A stretch of DNA of 64,000 nucleotides. It comes from an uncultured Alphaproteobacteria bacterium (lineage in GTDB: Bacteria; Pseudomonadota; Alphaproteobacteria; Caulobacterales; Caulobacteraceae). This document shows positions 9,576 to 18,699 of this stretch, piece by piece. The stretch is from contig CAIOSI010000032.1 in assembly GCA_903860975.1 (NCBI GenBank), forward strand, positions 1 to 64,000, read 5' to 3'. The translations under genes were made by a program, and so were the position numbers. The notes beneath the pieces are model-generated. The model did no database searches. It saw only the letters and a program-made list of their open reading frames with translations, and was not told the origin of the DNA. Positions within the stretch are counted from its first letter, which is position 1. Each line of letters begins with the position of its first letter.

Positions 9576-10073
9576 TCAGGTCGTGAAGTAGCGACTGTCG
9601 GAATCGTAGCCCGGCAGGCGAATGAACCCAGCATCCTGCATTCCAATCGCCTTTAGCACGGCGATGGAGCTCAGATTGCCAGACGTCGTAATCGCGACAA
9701 TGGTCGACAGACCAACTGAATTTCTGCCAAATTTAAGCACTGCAGCGGCCGCTTCGGACGCAAAGCCGCGACCCCAGAAGCGTTCTAGAAATGCATACCC
9801 AATGTCCGGGTGCTCAAGGCCGTCGCGCTTGACCAGGCCGCATAGGCCGACGACTTCGCCCGTGGCGCGGATCTCGACACGCCAAAGTCCAAAACCATTG
9901 GAGGCGTAGCCCGTCTGCGCGCGTTCGATATAGCCACCCGCACCCTCTAAATCGGCGACTCCGCGGTCGCCGATATTTTCCTTGAAGCCGCGGCTTGTAA
10001 GAAGCTCCAGGATAAACGCTTCATCGCCGATCTCCAGATCGCGCAGGACGAGCCGATCGGTCTGAAGGATCAC
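9576..10073 (-). CDS. GNAT-family N-acetyltransferase (RimJ/RimL-like)
   Basis: The 165-residue protein opens with TDRLVLRDLEIGDE, typical of the ribosomal-protein alanine acetyltransferase-like branch, and has the acetyl-CoA loop region FWGRGFASEAA near residue 100 followed by NLSSIAVLKAIGM. It transfers an acetyl group to an unknown amine. The GTG start at 10071-10073 overlaps the stop of the upstream dehydrogenase gene as GTGA, suggesting coupled translation. The pairing with a dehydrogenase gives no clear pathway. Confidence 0.85.
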   Translation of the reverse strand: MILQTDRLVLRDLEIGDEAFILELLTSRGFKENIGDRGVADLEGAGGYIERAQTGYASNGFGLWRVEIRATGEVVGLCGLVKRDGLEHPDIGYAFLERFWGRGFASEAAAAVLKFGRNSVGLSTIVAITTSGNLSSIAVLKAIGMQDAGFIRLPGYDSDSRYFTT

Positions 10074-10930
10074 TCAGGCCTCTCCAATCGCGCCACCAAG
10101 CTGGACGTATCCCACCGGCGACCACCCATCGCCTGAACCTCGGCATAGAACCCATCAACCATTGCGGTCATGTCGAGCGCTGCGCCATTCCTTGACGCCT
10201 CATCAAGCACCAGGCCCAGATCCTTCCGCATCCAATCAACGGCAAAGCCGAAATCGAACTTACCCTCGGTCATCGTCTTCCAACGGTTGTCCATCTGCCA
10301 CGACTGGGCTGCGCCCTTGGAGATGGCGTCATAGACCAATTGTGCATCAAGCCCCGCGCGATTGGCAAAATGCAGCCCCTCGGCGAGACCTTGCACCACC
10401 CCAGCGATGCAGATCTGATTGACCATCTTCGCCAACTGGCCCGAGCCCGAGCCGCCCATTAGCTTCGTGGCCTTGGCATAGGCAGCGATTACGGGTTCGA
10501 CTTTGCCGAAGGCCTCCGACGTTCCACCGCACATGATGGTCAGTTGACCGTTCTCAGCGCCGGCTTGGCCACCGGAGACGGGGGCATCGACAAACGCACG
10601 ACCAGATTGCATCGCGAATACAGCCATCTCTCGCGCCACGAGCGCGGACGTCGTTGTGTGATCGACCACCACCGCGCCGGGAGCCATGACTTGAAGGGTT
10701 TCGGCCATAACCTGTCGAACATCCTGGTCATTTCCGACGCACAGCACAAAGACCTCTGCCCCCGCTGCTGCCTCGGCCGCGGTCGCCGCGCCATGACCGT
10801 CATTCTGGGCGACCCAACGCGCGGTTTTTTCGGGGCTACGATTGAATACAGCCATCTCATGGCCGGCCTTGGCCAAGTGCCCGGCCATCGGAAAGCCCAT
10901 CACGCCCAAGCCGGCAAACGCCACCTTCAT
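10070..10930 (-). CDS. NAD(P)-dependent beta-hydroxyacid dehydrogenase (HIBADH family)
   Basis: The second member of the 3-hydroxyisobutyrate dehydrogenase family in the window, 286 residues. It has GLGVMGFPMAGHLAKAGH at the N-terminus, DAPVSGGQAGAENGQL near 120, and the catalytic Lys in LAKMVNQICIAG near 170. ATG at 10928-10930 has AAGGAG about 10 bases upstream; the open frame extends 26 codons further but without such a site. Likely substrates are 3-hydroxyacids such as tartronate semialdehyde, glyoxylate or succinic semialdehyde; which one cannot be read from sequence. It is divergent from motB. Confidence 0.88.
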   Translation of the reverse strand: MKVAFAGLGVMGFPMAGHLAKAGHEMAVFNRSPEKTARWVAQNDGHGAATAAEAAAGAEVFVLCVGNDQDVRQVMAETLQVMAPGAVVVDHTTTSALVAREMAVFAMQSGRAFVDAPVSGGQAGAENGQLTIMCGGTSEAFGKVEPVIAAYAKATKLMGGSGSGQLAKMVNQICIAGVVQGLAEGLHFANRAGLDAQLVYDAISKGAAQSWQMDNRWKTMTEGKFDFGFAVDWMRKDLGLVLDEASRNGAALDMTAMVDGFYAEVQAMGGRRWDTSSLVARLERPE

Positions 10931-11022
10931 ATTAAAATTGCTCCTTAACCTTTCGCGCAACGGCATCTTAACGCGAGCCTGCGCATCTTGCGTCTTCCTA
11001 ACAGCCAAGACCGGGGCGGACC

Positions 11023-11934
11023 ATGTCGATGAGCGGCGAACGGCCGATCATCATCAAGCGTATCAAGAAGGGCGGCGGTGGCGGACACCACGGCGGCGCC
11101 TGGAAGGTCGCCTATGCCGATTTCGTGACAGCGATGATGGCGTTCTTTCTCTTGATGTGGTTGATCAACACGACCAGCCCCGAGCAGAAGCGCGGTATCG
11201 CTGATTATTTCGCGCCCGCCAGCGTTTCGGAGACGACCTCTGGTGCCGGCGGAATTCTGTCAGGAACGGCGCTCGGCAAAGACGGCGCCAAACAGAACGG
11301 CTCTCAGTCGACCATAGCCAACACGAGTCCCGACATAAAAAGCGCCGATGACGGTAAATCGAAGGATGGCACCAAGTCGCCCAGCGACCCGCAGGCGGCG
11401 CTCGATCAGGCCAAGCAGGATCAAGCCAAACGTGAGGCGGCAGCCTTTGCTTCGGCAGCGCAATCTTTGCGCCAGGCGTTACAAGACATGCCCGAGCTGG
11501 CCGAGCTGTCGAAGAACATAATCATCGACCAAACACCCGAAGGCCTGCGCATCCAACTCGTAGATCAGGAAGGCCGGTCGATGTTCAACACCGGTACAGC
11601 CGTCCCGAACGATCGCGCCAAGCTTTTGCTGCGCGCGATCTCCAAAATCATCAATCAGCTGCCAAACCGCATCAGTATCTATGGTCACACCAGCGCCAGC
11701 GCCGGACAAGGTGGCAAGTCTGAGGGCGATTGGCCTTTGTCGGCGAGCCGCGCCGACGCATCGCGCAAGGTGCTGCAGAGCGCCGGTGTCGATACCGACC
11801 GCATCTATCAAGTTTCCGGGAAGGCAACATCTGAGCCACTTTATCCGGATGATCCCGCCCTTCTAGGCAATCGCCGCATAGCGATCGTGCTGTTGCGCGA
11901 GGCTCCAGTGCTTCCACCGGACCGCGTGCCTTAG
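11023..11934 (+). CDS. motB: Flagellar motor stator protein MotB
   Basis: MotB pairs with MotA to form the proton-driven stator and anchors it to peptidoglycan. The 303-residue protein has a basic, glycine-rich N-terminus, one membrane helix starting around residue 29 with the proton-carrying Asp33 (YADFVTAMMAFF), then a long polar linker (about 55-165) rich in Gln, Lys and Asp. An OmpA-like domain follows (ISIYGHTSAS near 215, then NRRIAI near 287). motA is not adjacent, which agrees with Caulobacter, where as I recall motA and motB are unlinked. The linker probably acts as the plug/extension region. Confidence 0.95.
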   Translation: MSMSGERPIIIKRIKKGGGGGHHGGAWKVAYADFVTAMMAFFLLMWLINTTSPEQKRGIADYFAPASVSETTSGAGGILSGTALGKDGAKQNGSQSTIANTSPDIKSADDGKSKDGTKSPSDPQAALDQAKQDQAKREAAAFASAAQSLRQALQDMPELAELSKNIIIDQTPEGLRIQLVDQEGRSMFNTGTAVPNDRAKLLLRAISKIINQLPNRISIYGHTSASAGQGGKSEGDWPLSASRADASRKVLQSAGVDTDRIYQVSGKATSEPLYPDDPALLGNRRIAIVLLREAPVLPPDRVP

Positions 11935-12035
11935 CCACGCCAGCTCTGAGCGCACGTCGACAGCCCTTGCGCCCAGCCGCAGCATGTCGCCTAATCTAGG
12001 TTGCAGCGCACCGGTATGAAGGCAATCGCAATTCC

Positions 12036-12803
12036 GTGACGCAACACTTTCCGTCTCGACAACTCAGGTTCTTCCTTACGGCGCCAACGCCTTGCCCATA
12101 TTTGCCAGATCGGTTTGAGCGCAAAGTGTTCGCCCATTTGCCGTTGTCAGACGGTGCCAACGTAAACGACAGTCTGACCCAAGTCGGTTTCCGGCGCTCC
12201 CAAAACATCGCCTATCGTCCAGCCTGCGAGGCTTGCACAGCCTGCATCTCAGCGCGAATTCCGGCGTCCGATTACATTTTCACCCGCTCAGAGCGGCGAG
12301 CCATTTCGCGCAACGAAGACCTGGAGCGCCATCTGGTCGAGGCAGAGGCCACAATGGAGCAGTTCGATCTGCTCAGACGCTACCTCACGGCACGCCACGC
12401 CGACGGCGGGATGGCTGAGATGACATGGCCAGACTATGTCGCCATGGTTGAAGATACCGCTGTACGCACCCACATCATCGAGTATCGCACGCGATCAAGC
12501 GACGCTGCGCCAGGCGACCTGGTGGCCTGTGCATTGGTCGACGTGATGACGGATGGGCTCTCCCTCGTCTACAGCTTCTATGATCCCAATCAGAGCCGTC
12601 GAAGCCTCGGCTCATTCGTGATCCTGGATCACGTCGTCCAGGCCTGCCTCACCGACCTGCCTTATGTCTATTTAGGCTATTGGGTCCGCGGTTCCGAAAA
12701 GATGGACTACAAGGTCCGCTTTTCGCCAATCGAACTGCTAAAATTGGAAGGCTGGACGCTCATCGTCGGCGGAGCGGCCAAAGCTCGAAACGACGCCCTT
12801 TAG
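12036..12803 (+). CDS. bpt: Aspartate/glutamate leucyltransferase (bacterial protein transferase)
   Basis: Transfers leucine from Leu-tRNA to proteins with N-terminal Asp or Glu, marking them for ClpS/ClpAP degradation through the N-degron pathway. The 255-residue protein has CPYLPDRFERKVF near residue 20, the cysteine-rich CEACTACIS near 63-71, YDPNQSRRSLGSF near 188, and YLGYWVRGSEKMDYK near 222, all typical of the ATE/Bpt family. The start is GTG at 12036. It is followed 27 bp later by hdaA in the same direction. Known Bpt proteins are about 240-255 residues, so this is full length. Confidence 0.93.
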   Translation: MTQHFPSRQLRFFLTAPTPCPYLPDRFERKVFAHLPLSDGANVNDSLTQVGFRRSQNIAYRPACEACTACISARIPASDYIFTRSERRAISRNEDLERHLVEAEATMEQFDLLRRYLTARHADGGMAEMTWPDYVAMVEDTAVRTHIIEYRTRSSDAAPGDLVACALVDVMTDGLSLVYSFYDPNQSRRSLGSFVILDHVVQACLTDLPYVYLGYWVRGSEKMDYKVRFSPIELLKLEGWTLIVGGAAKARNDAL

Positions 12804-12830
12804 GACACCAGAGTCGAGGACAAGGGGCAC

Positions 12831-13505
12831 ATGGCCCGCCAGCTTCGGTTGAGCCTTCTTAGGCCTGCCGCCCATACCCGCGACGCTTTTGTGCACGGAG
12901 CCTCCAACGCCCAAGCCGTTGCCGCGATTGATGCCTGGCCGGCTTGGCCTGGCGGCGTACTGACGCTGGTCGGTCCCGAAGGCGTTGGAAAGACACACCT
13001 GGCCCGCGCCTGGACCGTTGAGGCGAAGGCGAAGATCCTCAACCGAATCCGCCCCGACATTGCCGCCGCTGCGGGCCGACCGGTGCTCTTGGAAGATGTT
13101 GACCAGGGGATCGACGCAGAGGCCCTGTTCCATCTCATCAACTTAGCCGCACGAGATGGCGCAAGCCTGCTGCTAACCGCCCGCAAGCCGCCCACCGCCT
13201 GGCCGGCCGCGCTTCCCGATCTTCGCTCGCGCCTGAACGCGCTCACGGTCGCCGAAATTTCGGCGCCGGACGATGAGGTCTTGAGCGGAGTGCTGGAGAA
13301 ATTCTTCCGTGAACGGAATATTCGGCCGCATGATGACGTCTATCCTTACTTGTTACGACGCATGGAAAGGTCGATTCCGGGTGCGCAAGATATCGTCAGA
13401 CGGCTAGACGAGACCGATGATGGCGTGATGCGGCCAATTTCAAGGATTCTTGCACGCGCGATCCTTGAGACCGATATCGAAAATCTTGACGAATTTGAGG
13501 GATGA
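12831..13505 (+). CDS. hdaA: DnaA-inactivating regulator HdaA
   Basis: HdaA works with the sliding clamp to stimulate DnaA-ATP hydrolysis and so limits replication initiation. The 224-residue protein opens with RQLRLSLLRP, which resembles a clamp-binding QL(x)LxL motif. It has a Walker A site GPEGVGKTHLA near residue 47, a Walker B-like VLLEDVD near 86, and an AAA+ lid with the arginine-bearing LRSRLNALTVAEI. It lacks the DnaA DNA-binding domain, which separates Hda from DnaA. hdaA next to ppk is the order I recall from Caulobacter. 63 bp separate it from ppk. Confidence 0.92.
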   Translation: MARQLRLSLLRPAAHTRDAFVHGASNAQAVAAIDAWPAWPGGVLTLVGPEGVGKTHLARAWTVEAKAKILNRIRPDIAAAAGRPVLLEDVDQGIDAEALFHLINLAARDGASLLLTARKPPTAWPAALPDLRSRLNALTVAEISAPDDEVLSGVLEKFFRERNIRPHDDVYPYLLRRMERSIPGAQDIVRRLDETDDGVMRPISRILARAILETDIENLDEFEG

Positions 13506-13568
13506 CTTGAATCGGGCACATGCGCAGCTCAAATGCCAGATGCGCTGAACTTTTCTGGGGACCCGTGA

Positions 13569-15776
13569 ATGAGCCTCGCTGAACCTATCGCCGCCGCTGC
13601 GAACGAGGTTCCGCGCGCGCCTTTGGCCTGGAATGATGACCTGGCGTCATCGCCTGCGCGGTTTTTCAATCGCGAACTCTCCTGGCTCGCCTTCAATCGT
13701 CGGGTGCTGGCCGAGAGCAAAAACCCACGCCACCCACTGCTTGAACGTCTGCGTTTCCTGGCGATCAGCGCCAACAACCTCGATGAATTCTACATGGTTC
13801 GGGTCGCTGGCCTGAGGGCCCAGGTTCGCGCAGGCGTCCGCATAACCAGTCAGGACGGGCTGACGCCCGCAGAACAACTGGAGCGGGTCAACGCCGAAGC
13901 CGCCGACCTTATGGCGGACCAGCAGACGCGCTGGCGCGAACTTTGCGAAGAATTGGCAGACGAAGGCCTCAGCCTGGTCGCCGCCGGGGACGTCAGCCCT
14001 GCCGAGTTGAGCTCGCTGGAAGAGCCGTTTGTCTCGCAAGTCTTTCCGGTTCTGACGCCACTGGCCATCGACCCTGCACACCCATTCCCGTTCATTCCCA
14101 GCCTTGCCTTCTCCCTGGTGCTCAAGCTTCGCCGGCTGGCCGACGGTCGCTTGCTTTACGCTCTGGTGCCGATTCCGGCGCAAGTAGCCCGATTTTGGGA
14201 ATTGCCATCTCCGCGCAACGGCCGTCGCAAAATGCAGCGGCGCTTCGTCTCTCTGGAAGCCTTGGTCAGCCTGTTCCTCGATAAACTTTATCCCGGCTGC
14301 GAAATTCAGGCCCAAGGCGTCTTCCGCCTGATCCGCGACAGCGATGTGGAAATTGAAGAAGAAGCCGAAGATCTGATGCGCGAGTTCGAACTCGCGCTGA
14401 AGCAACGGCGCCTCGGCTCGGTCGTACGCGTCGAGCTCGACGCCTCGATGCCAGAGGAACTGCAAAGCTTTATCTGCAGCAGCCTGCACGCCGAGCCGCA
14501 GGACATAATTCAGATTGATGGCCTGTTGGGCCTGGACGAACTCAACCAGCTGATCCCCGCTGATCGGCCAGACCTAAAATTCAAACCTTTTGAACCCCGT
14601 TTCCCAGAGCGTATCCGCGATCACGGTGGTGATTGCTTTGCCGCGATCCGCGAGAAGGACATCTTGGTCCACCACCCCTTCGAAAGCTTCGATGTGGTGG
14701 TGCAATTCCTTCGACAAGCTGCCCGCGACCCCAATGTCCTAGCGATCAAACAAACGCTCTATCGCACCTCGCACGACAGCCCGATTGTCGCCGCCCTGAT
14801 CGAAGCTGCCGAGGCCGGCAAAAACGTCACGGCCGTGGTTGAGATCAAGGCCCGTTTCGATGAGGCGGCCAACCTGAAGTGGGCCCGCGATCTGGAAAGA
14901 GCCGGAGTGCACATCGTCTTTGGATTCGTGGAGTACAAGACCCACGCCAAGCTCTCGACTGTCGTCAGACGCGAGGGAGACACGCTGCGTTCCTACTGCC
15001 ACTTCGGAACAGGAAATTATCATCCGATCACAGCGCGGTTCTATACAGACCTGTCGCTGTTTACGACCGACCCGGCGCTTGGTCGCGATTCTGCGCGCCT
15101 CTTCAATTATGTCACCGGCTATGCCCAACCTGAGGGGCTCGAAAAGCTCTCCTTCTCGCCGATCACCATGAAACGCGACCTTCTCGACCTGATCTCGCGC
15201 GAGGCGCTCAACAGTCTCGAAGGTCGTCCCGCCGCCATCTGGACCAAACTCAATTCCTTGGTCGATCCGCAAATCATCGACGCCCTTTATGCCGCCAGCC
15301 AGGCTGGCGTGGAAATCGACCTTGTGGTGCGCGGTATCTGCTGCCTTCGCCCCGGGATCGCGGGTCTGTCGGAGAACATTCGCGTCAAGTCCATCGTAGG
15401 CCGCTTCCTCGAACACGGCCGTATTGTCGCCTTCGCCAATGGCGCTGCGCTTCCCTCATCGGGATCCAGGGTTTTCATTTCCTCTGCAGATTGGATGCCG
15501 CGCAACCTCGACCGTCGGGTCGAGTGTCTGACACCGATTGAAAACCCCACCGTGCACCAGCAAGTATTGCAACAGATCATGCTCGCGAATTTGAAGGACG
15601 AAGCCCAAAGCTGGGCGCTTGATTCCAATGGCCAATACGCCCGAGATCCCTCTTGGGATCATCCAGGCGCGTTTTCCGCGCACGAGTATTTTATGACCAA
15701 TCCCAGCCTTTCAGGTAGAGGGCAAAAGGTGAAGGACATGCCGCGCGCGATCGATCATGTGGCCTCGAGGGGATAG
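13569..15776 (+). CDS. ppk: Polyphosphate kinase 1
   Basis: Reversibly polymerises the ATP gamma-phosphate into polyphosphate. At 735 residues it spans the usual four domains: an N-terminal [16 protein letters not shown] (about 35-50), the helical head domain, and two phospholipase-D-like catalytic domains. [15 protein letters not shown] near 455 bears the autophosphorylated His, and [10 protein letters not shown] follows. VIGC-like [16 protein letters not shown] near 640 is the second conserved His/Arg segment of the family. The start ATG follows a 63-bp gap. The 3' end overlaps ppx by 20 bp, so synthesis and breakdown enzymes are translated together. Confidence 0.97.
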   Translation: MSLAEPIAAAANEVPRAPLAWNDDLASSPARFFNRELSWLAFNRRVLAESKNPRHPLLERLRFLAISANNLDEFYMVRVAGLRAQVRAGVRITSQDGLTPAEQLERVNAEAADLMADQQTRWRELCEELADEGLSLVAAGDVSPAELSSLEEPFVSQVFPVLTPLAIDPAHPFPFIPSLAFSLVLKLRRLADGRLLYALVPIPAQVARFWELPSPRNGRRKMQRRFVSLEALVSLFLDKLYPGCEIQAQGVFRLIRDSDVEIEEEAEDLMREFELALKQRRLGSVVRVELDASMPEELQSFICSSLHAEPQDIIQIDGLLGLDELNQLIPADRPDLKFKPFEPRFPERIRDHGGDCFAAIREKDILVHHPFESFDVVVQFLRQAARDPNVLAIKQTLYRTSHDSPIVAALIEAAEAGKNVTAVVEIKARFDEAANLKWARDLERAGVHIVFGFVEYKTHAKLSTVVRREGDTLRSYCHFGTGNYHPITARFYTDLSLFTTDPALGRDSARLFNYVTGYAQPEGLEKLSFSPITMKRDLLDLISREALNSLEGRPAAIWTKLNSLVDPQIIDALYAASQAGVEIDLVVRGICCLRPGIAGLSENIRVKSIVGRFLEHGRIVAFANGAALPSSGSRVFISSADWMPRNLDRRVECLTPIENPTVHQQVLQQIMLANLKDEAQSWALDSNGQYARDPSWDHPGAFSAHEYFMTNPSLSGRGQKVKDMPRAIDHVASRG

Positions 15777-17253
15777 TCGTTCCCCTTCGCGGCAGGCCGC
15801 CGTCATTGACGTTGGCTCAAACTCGATCCGCCTGGTTATTTACCGGCTGGACGGGCGCGCGATCTGGACGGTCTATAACGAAAAAGCCCTAGCCGGCCTT
15901 GGCCGGGACCTTCCCTCCACCGGGCGCCTTTCGCCCAACGGCGTGGAGGTTGCTTTGGTCGCAATCCGCCGGTTCCGCGCTTTACTCGACGGGTGGCGCG
16001 CTGAAGACGTTACCGCGGCTGCGACGGCGGCCGTTCGCGACGCGGCAGACGGGCCCGCCTTCTTGCGGCGCGTTCGTGAAGAGACCGGGCTCGCCGTCCG
16101 GGTCCTGACCGGCGAGGAAGAAGCCCACTATGCCGCACTGGGCGTGATCGCCGGCCAGCCCGACGCCGAAGGCGTGGTGGGCGACCTTGGCGGTTCCAGC
16201 CTGGAGTTGATCCGGCTGACCGGATCTGTGCCAGACAAGGGTGCAACCCTACCTCTCGGGCCCTTCGCCCTTGGGGCCCCTCGCCTGCTCGATGGGGATC
16301 GCACACGCCGGCTGATTGAAAACGCCCTGGCCCCACATGCGGGCCGTTTCGCCACCCGCCACTTCCACGCCGTGGGCGGCGCTTGGCGCAACCTGGCGCT
16401 CTTCCAGATGGAACTCGTCGACTATCCTCTACACGTGGCCCATCAGTACGAAATGAGCCGGGCCGACGCGCTCAGCGTCTCGCGCCTTGTGGCCCGCCAG
16501 TCGCGTGCGTCGCTGGAGCGCATGCAGGGTCTCTCCAAAAAGCGGATCGAGACACTGCCCTATTCAGCCGTGGTGCTCGAAGCGCTGATCGAGACCCTTG
16601 GCGTCGAACGGGTGACCATTTCCGCGTTTGGTGTTCGCGAAGGCCTTCTCCTTGAGGGCATGCCCCCAGAGGTCCGCAAGCGCGACCCGCTGATTGAAGG
16701 CTGTGAGGCCCTGACGGCTGCGCGCGGAATTGCCTCGGACCTCGGCGGGGCTCTGGAGGCCTGGCTGACACCGGCCTTCGAGAAGCTTAGTCCCGTCTTT
16801 GAGGGACGCGATCTCGTGCTCCTGGCGGCCGCCAGCCGGTTAGCCGACCTTGGTGCGCGCCTGCACCCAGATCATCGCGCTGACCTTGCTTTTGAGCAGG
16901 TTTTGCGCGCGCCAATCGCCGGTATGAGCCATCCCGAACGCGCCTTTTTGGCGAGCATCGCCTTTGCACGCCACACCTCCACCCCCACACTCCCAGAGGC
17001 TGAGACCGTGGCTAAAGTGATCGGCTCGGATCGTCGCCAAAGAGCTCGCGCTTTGGGATCGGCCATCCGCCTTGGTTGTGATCTCTCGGGCCGTAACCCG
17101 CGTCTTCTGGAAAAATCCAGTCTGACTATCCAAGGAGACCGATTGGCGCTCTCGGCCACGCCAGGATGGGAAGACATGCTATTGGGCGAGCAGACCGCCA
17201 GGCGTGCGCAGACGCTCGCCTCGGCGCTGAAACTGAAACTCGAATTGGGTTGA
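15757..17253 (+). CDS. ppx: Exopolyphosphatase (Ppx/GppA family)
   Basis: Removes terminal phosphates from polyphosphate, and related enzymes also attack pppGpp. The 498-residue protein has the actin-like phosphate-1 motif [15 protein letters not shown] near residue 15, [10 protein letters not shown] near 90, and [11 protein letters not shown] near 141. The C-terminal half is the helical HD-like domain. The chosen ATG lies within the ppk 3' end in another frame; internal starts are possible because the first 13 residues are unconserved. Overlap with ppk fits one operon. Confidence 0.94.
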   Translation: MWPRGDSRSPSRQAAVIDVGSNSIRLVIYRLDGRAIWTVYNEKALAGLGRDLPSTGRLSPNGVEVALVAIRRFRALLDGWRAEDVTAAATAAVRDAADGPAFLRRVREETGLAVRVLTGEEEAHYAALGVIAGQPDAEGVVGDLGGSSLELIRLTGSVPDKGATLPLGPFALGAPRLLDGDRTRRLIENALAPHAGRFATRHFHAVGGAWRNLALFQMELVDYPLHVAHQYEMSRADALSVSRLVARQSRASLERMQGLSKKRIETLPYSAVVLEALIETLGVERVTISAFGVREGLLLEGMPPEVRKRDPLIEGCEALTAARGIASDLGGALEAWLTPAFEKLSPVFEGRDLVLLAAASRLADLGARLHPDHRADLAFEQVLRAPIAGMSHPERAFLASIAFARHTSTPTLPEAETVAKVIGSDRRQRARALGSAIRLGCDLSGRNPRLLEKSSLTIQGDRLALSATPGWEDMLLGEQTARRAQTLASALKLKLELG

Positions 17254-17257
17254 GCTC

Positions 17258-18259
17258 ATGCAAATTCTGATGACGAAGGCTGCGGCCGAACGCGTGCGAG
17301 GCCGGGTCTCGACAATCGCCCCTGACGCCCAGATCGTCACAGCTGTTACATCCGATTCTTATGAGCTCGCCGGCCAGCCTATTGCAGTCCAAGACATCAA
17401 CCCCGAGGTGGTCTGGCTTAGCCTAGAGAGCTACGCATCCGGAACTTTAGGCCAGCTGTTCGGGCGGTTAATGAAGACTGATGCGCCGCGTTGGACCCAG
17501 ATCATGGCCGCCGGCATCGACAACCCAATGTTCCGCTCGATCATGGAAAAGGGCGTAAGGATCTCAAAATCGAGCGCCCAGGCCACGCCCATAGCCGAGT
17601 ACGTCGTCGCCCATGCGCTCAGTCTGCAGCTGCCGATTCAGACCCAAGCAGCCCTGCAGGCCAAACACGAATGGAACCAGACGCCCTATCGGGAACTGGC
17701 GCACACGCACTGGCTGATGGCCGGGTTCGGCAATATCGGACATGAGATCGCCAAGCGGATAAAACCGTTCGGCGTCGAATTGACGGTCGTTCGCCGCGAT
17801 TCAAGCGCTTCTAGCGCTCTGGCTGACCGGGTCATCACCATGTCTGAGATGGCGGGCGTTTTGCCACAAGCCGATGTGGTCGTGCTCGCCTGCGCTCTCA
17901 ACGGGGAGACGCGTAACATGTGTGACGAAGCCTTCTTCCGAGCCATGAAACCCGGCACCATCTTGATCAACATAGGCCGCGGCGGGCTTGTTGACGAAGA
18001 GGCGCTAAAGGCGGGGTTGGATCGTGATCAGCCGGCCCACGCTATTCTCGACGTCTTCCAGACCGAGCCCCTGCCTGATGACAGCTGGTTTTGGGATCAT
18101 CCTAAGGTCAGGGTTAGCGCCCACACCTCAAACTCTGGGGACGGCAACCTCGGACGAGGCGACGAATTGTTCTTGGAAAACTTGCGCCGTTATCTGGGAA
18201 ACCTTCCCTTGCTGAACGAGGCCGATCCACGGGAGGTCGGACTACCGGGGAGCGCATAG
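17258..18259 (+). CDS. D-isomer-specific 2-hydroxyacid dehydrogenase
   Basis: A 333-residue NAD(P)-dependent dehydrogenase. The Rossmann motif GFGNIGHEIAKR is near residue 155. The catalytic triad residues can be seen as Arg in INIGRGGLVDEEAL (near 242), Glu in ILDVFQTEPLP (near 268) and His in VSAHTSNSG (near 288). It lies 4 bp after ppx and probably ends that operon, because a strong hairpin follows. The substrate is unknown (glyoxylate, hydroxypyruvate and aromatic 2-ketoacids are common in the family). A link to polyphosphate is positional only. Confidence 0.88.
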   Translation: MQILMTKAAAERVRGRVSTIAPDAQIVTAVTSDSYELAGQPIAVQDINPEVVWLSLESYASGTLGQLFGRLMKTDAPRWTQIMAAGIDNPMFRSIMEKGVRISKSSAQATPIAEYVVAHALSLQLPIQTQAALQAKHEWNQTPYRELAHTHWLMAGFGNIGHEIAKRIKPFGVELTVVRRDSSASSALADRVITMSEMAGVLPQADVVVLACALNGETRNMCDEAFFRAMKPGTILINIGRGGLVDEEALKAGLDRDQPAHAILDVFQTEPLPDDSWFWDHPKVRVSAHTSNSGDGNLGRGDELFLENLRRYLGNLPLLNEADPREVGLPGSA

Positions 18260-18261
18260 CA

Positions 18262-18299
18262 AGAGGGCGGCACCTCGGTTACCCGAAACACCGCCCTCT
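18262..18299 (+). terminator. Branched hairpin terminator after the hdaA-ppk-ppx group
   Basis: AGAGGGCGG (18262-18270) pairs perfectly with CCGCCCTCT (18291-18299). The 20-base loop contains a smaller TCGG/CCGA hairpin. It starts 3 bp after the dehydrogenase stop. No T-run follows, so it may act with Rho or as an RNA-stabilising structure. Confidence 0.6.
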
Positions 18300-18447
18300 G
18301 AACCAGACCCGTTGGGGGATCTGAGCTTTCAAGGTCAAGGGCATCTGGCGCTCTGCTGGGTCTCCCCAGCTCAACTTCAGATCCTCCTCGTTGTCCCCAA
18401 GATCGGAAGGTCCAGGTCACCCTGTGCCATCTTTCCCCTAGGACCTT
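18300..18447 (+). ncRNA. Candidate structured RNA, family unknown
   Basis: A gene-free stretch that folds into an interrupted long hairpin. GACC (18306-18309) pairs with GGTC (18409-18412), TTGGGG (18312-18317) with CCCCAA (18395-18400), and GATCTGA (18318-18324) with TCAGATC (18377-18383). A terminal GCTGGG/CCCAGC hairpin (18355-18370) sits inside. An alternative third hairpin, AAGGTCC/GGACCTT (18407-18413 with 18441-18447), competes with the closing stem. The order of stem, asymmetric bubble and apical hairpin resembles regulatory RNAs. I could not match it to 6S, SRP RNA, tmRNA or RNase P. Strand is a guess. The rest of the gap to 18699 holds no gene, only two near-consensus DnaA boxes (see findings). 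Confidence 0.3.
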
Positions 18448-18699
18448 CTGCTCGCTTGCGGTCCGATCACCCGGCCCGCCGCGCCGCAGTCCCTATCGGC
18501 AAAACCAGAATTGCGCCGTCACCAGACGACCGCAAGCCGCCTGGGATGCAACTTTGTGCGCAGTTTGACGTAACGTCGGTGGACGAATTGTGGAGAACCC
18601 GGGGAGCCTTGTCAAAAGCCGCAGGATTTCAAAGCTGGGTGTTTATCCCCAGGAAGGTGACACGGCACGTTCCTAAGATCGTTTCCTGGGATCGAGGGA

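Noticed and set aside
12738..13133. Minus-strand frame across the bpt-hdaA junction
   Set aside because: It is the antisense of two recognised genes, with no motif of its own.
13647..14489. Long minus-strand frame inside ppk
   Set aside because: It is a shadow caused by GC-rich codon bias; the ppk motifs lie on the plus strand.
18300..18699. 6S RNA, SRP RNA, tmRNA or RNase P RNA in the gap
   Set aside because: None of the conserved sequence cores of these RNAs could be recognised on either strand, so only an unnamed structured-RNA candidate is kept.
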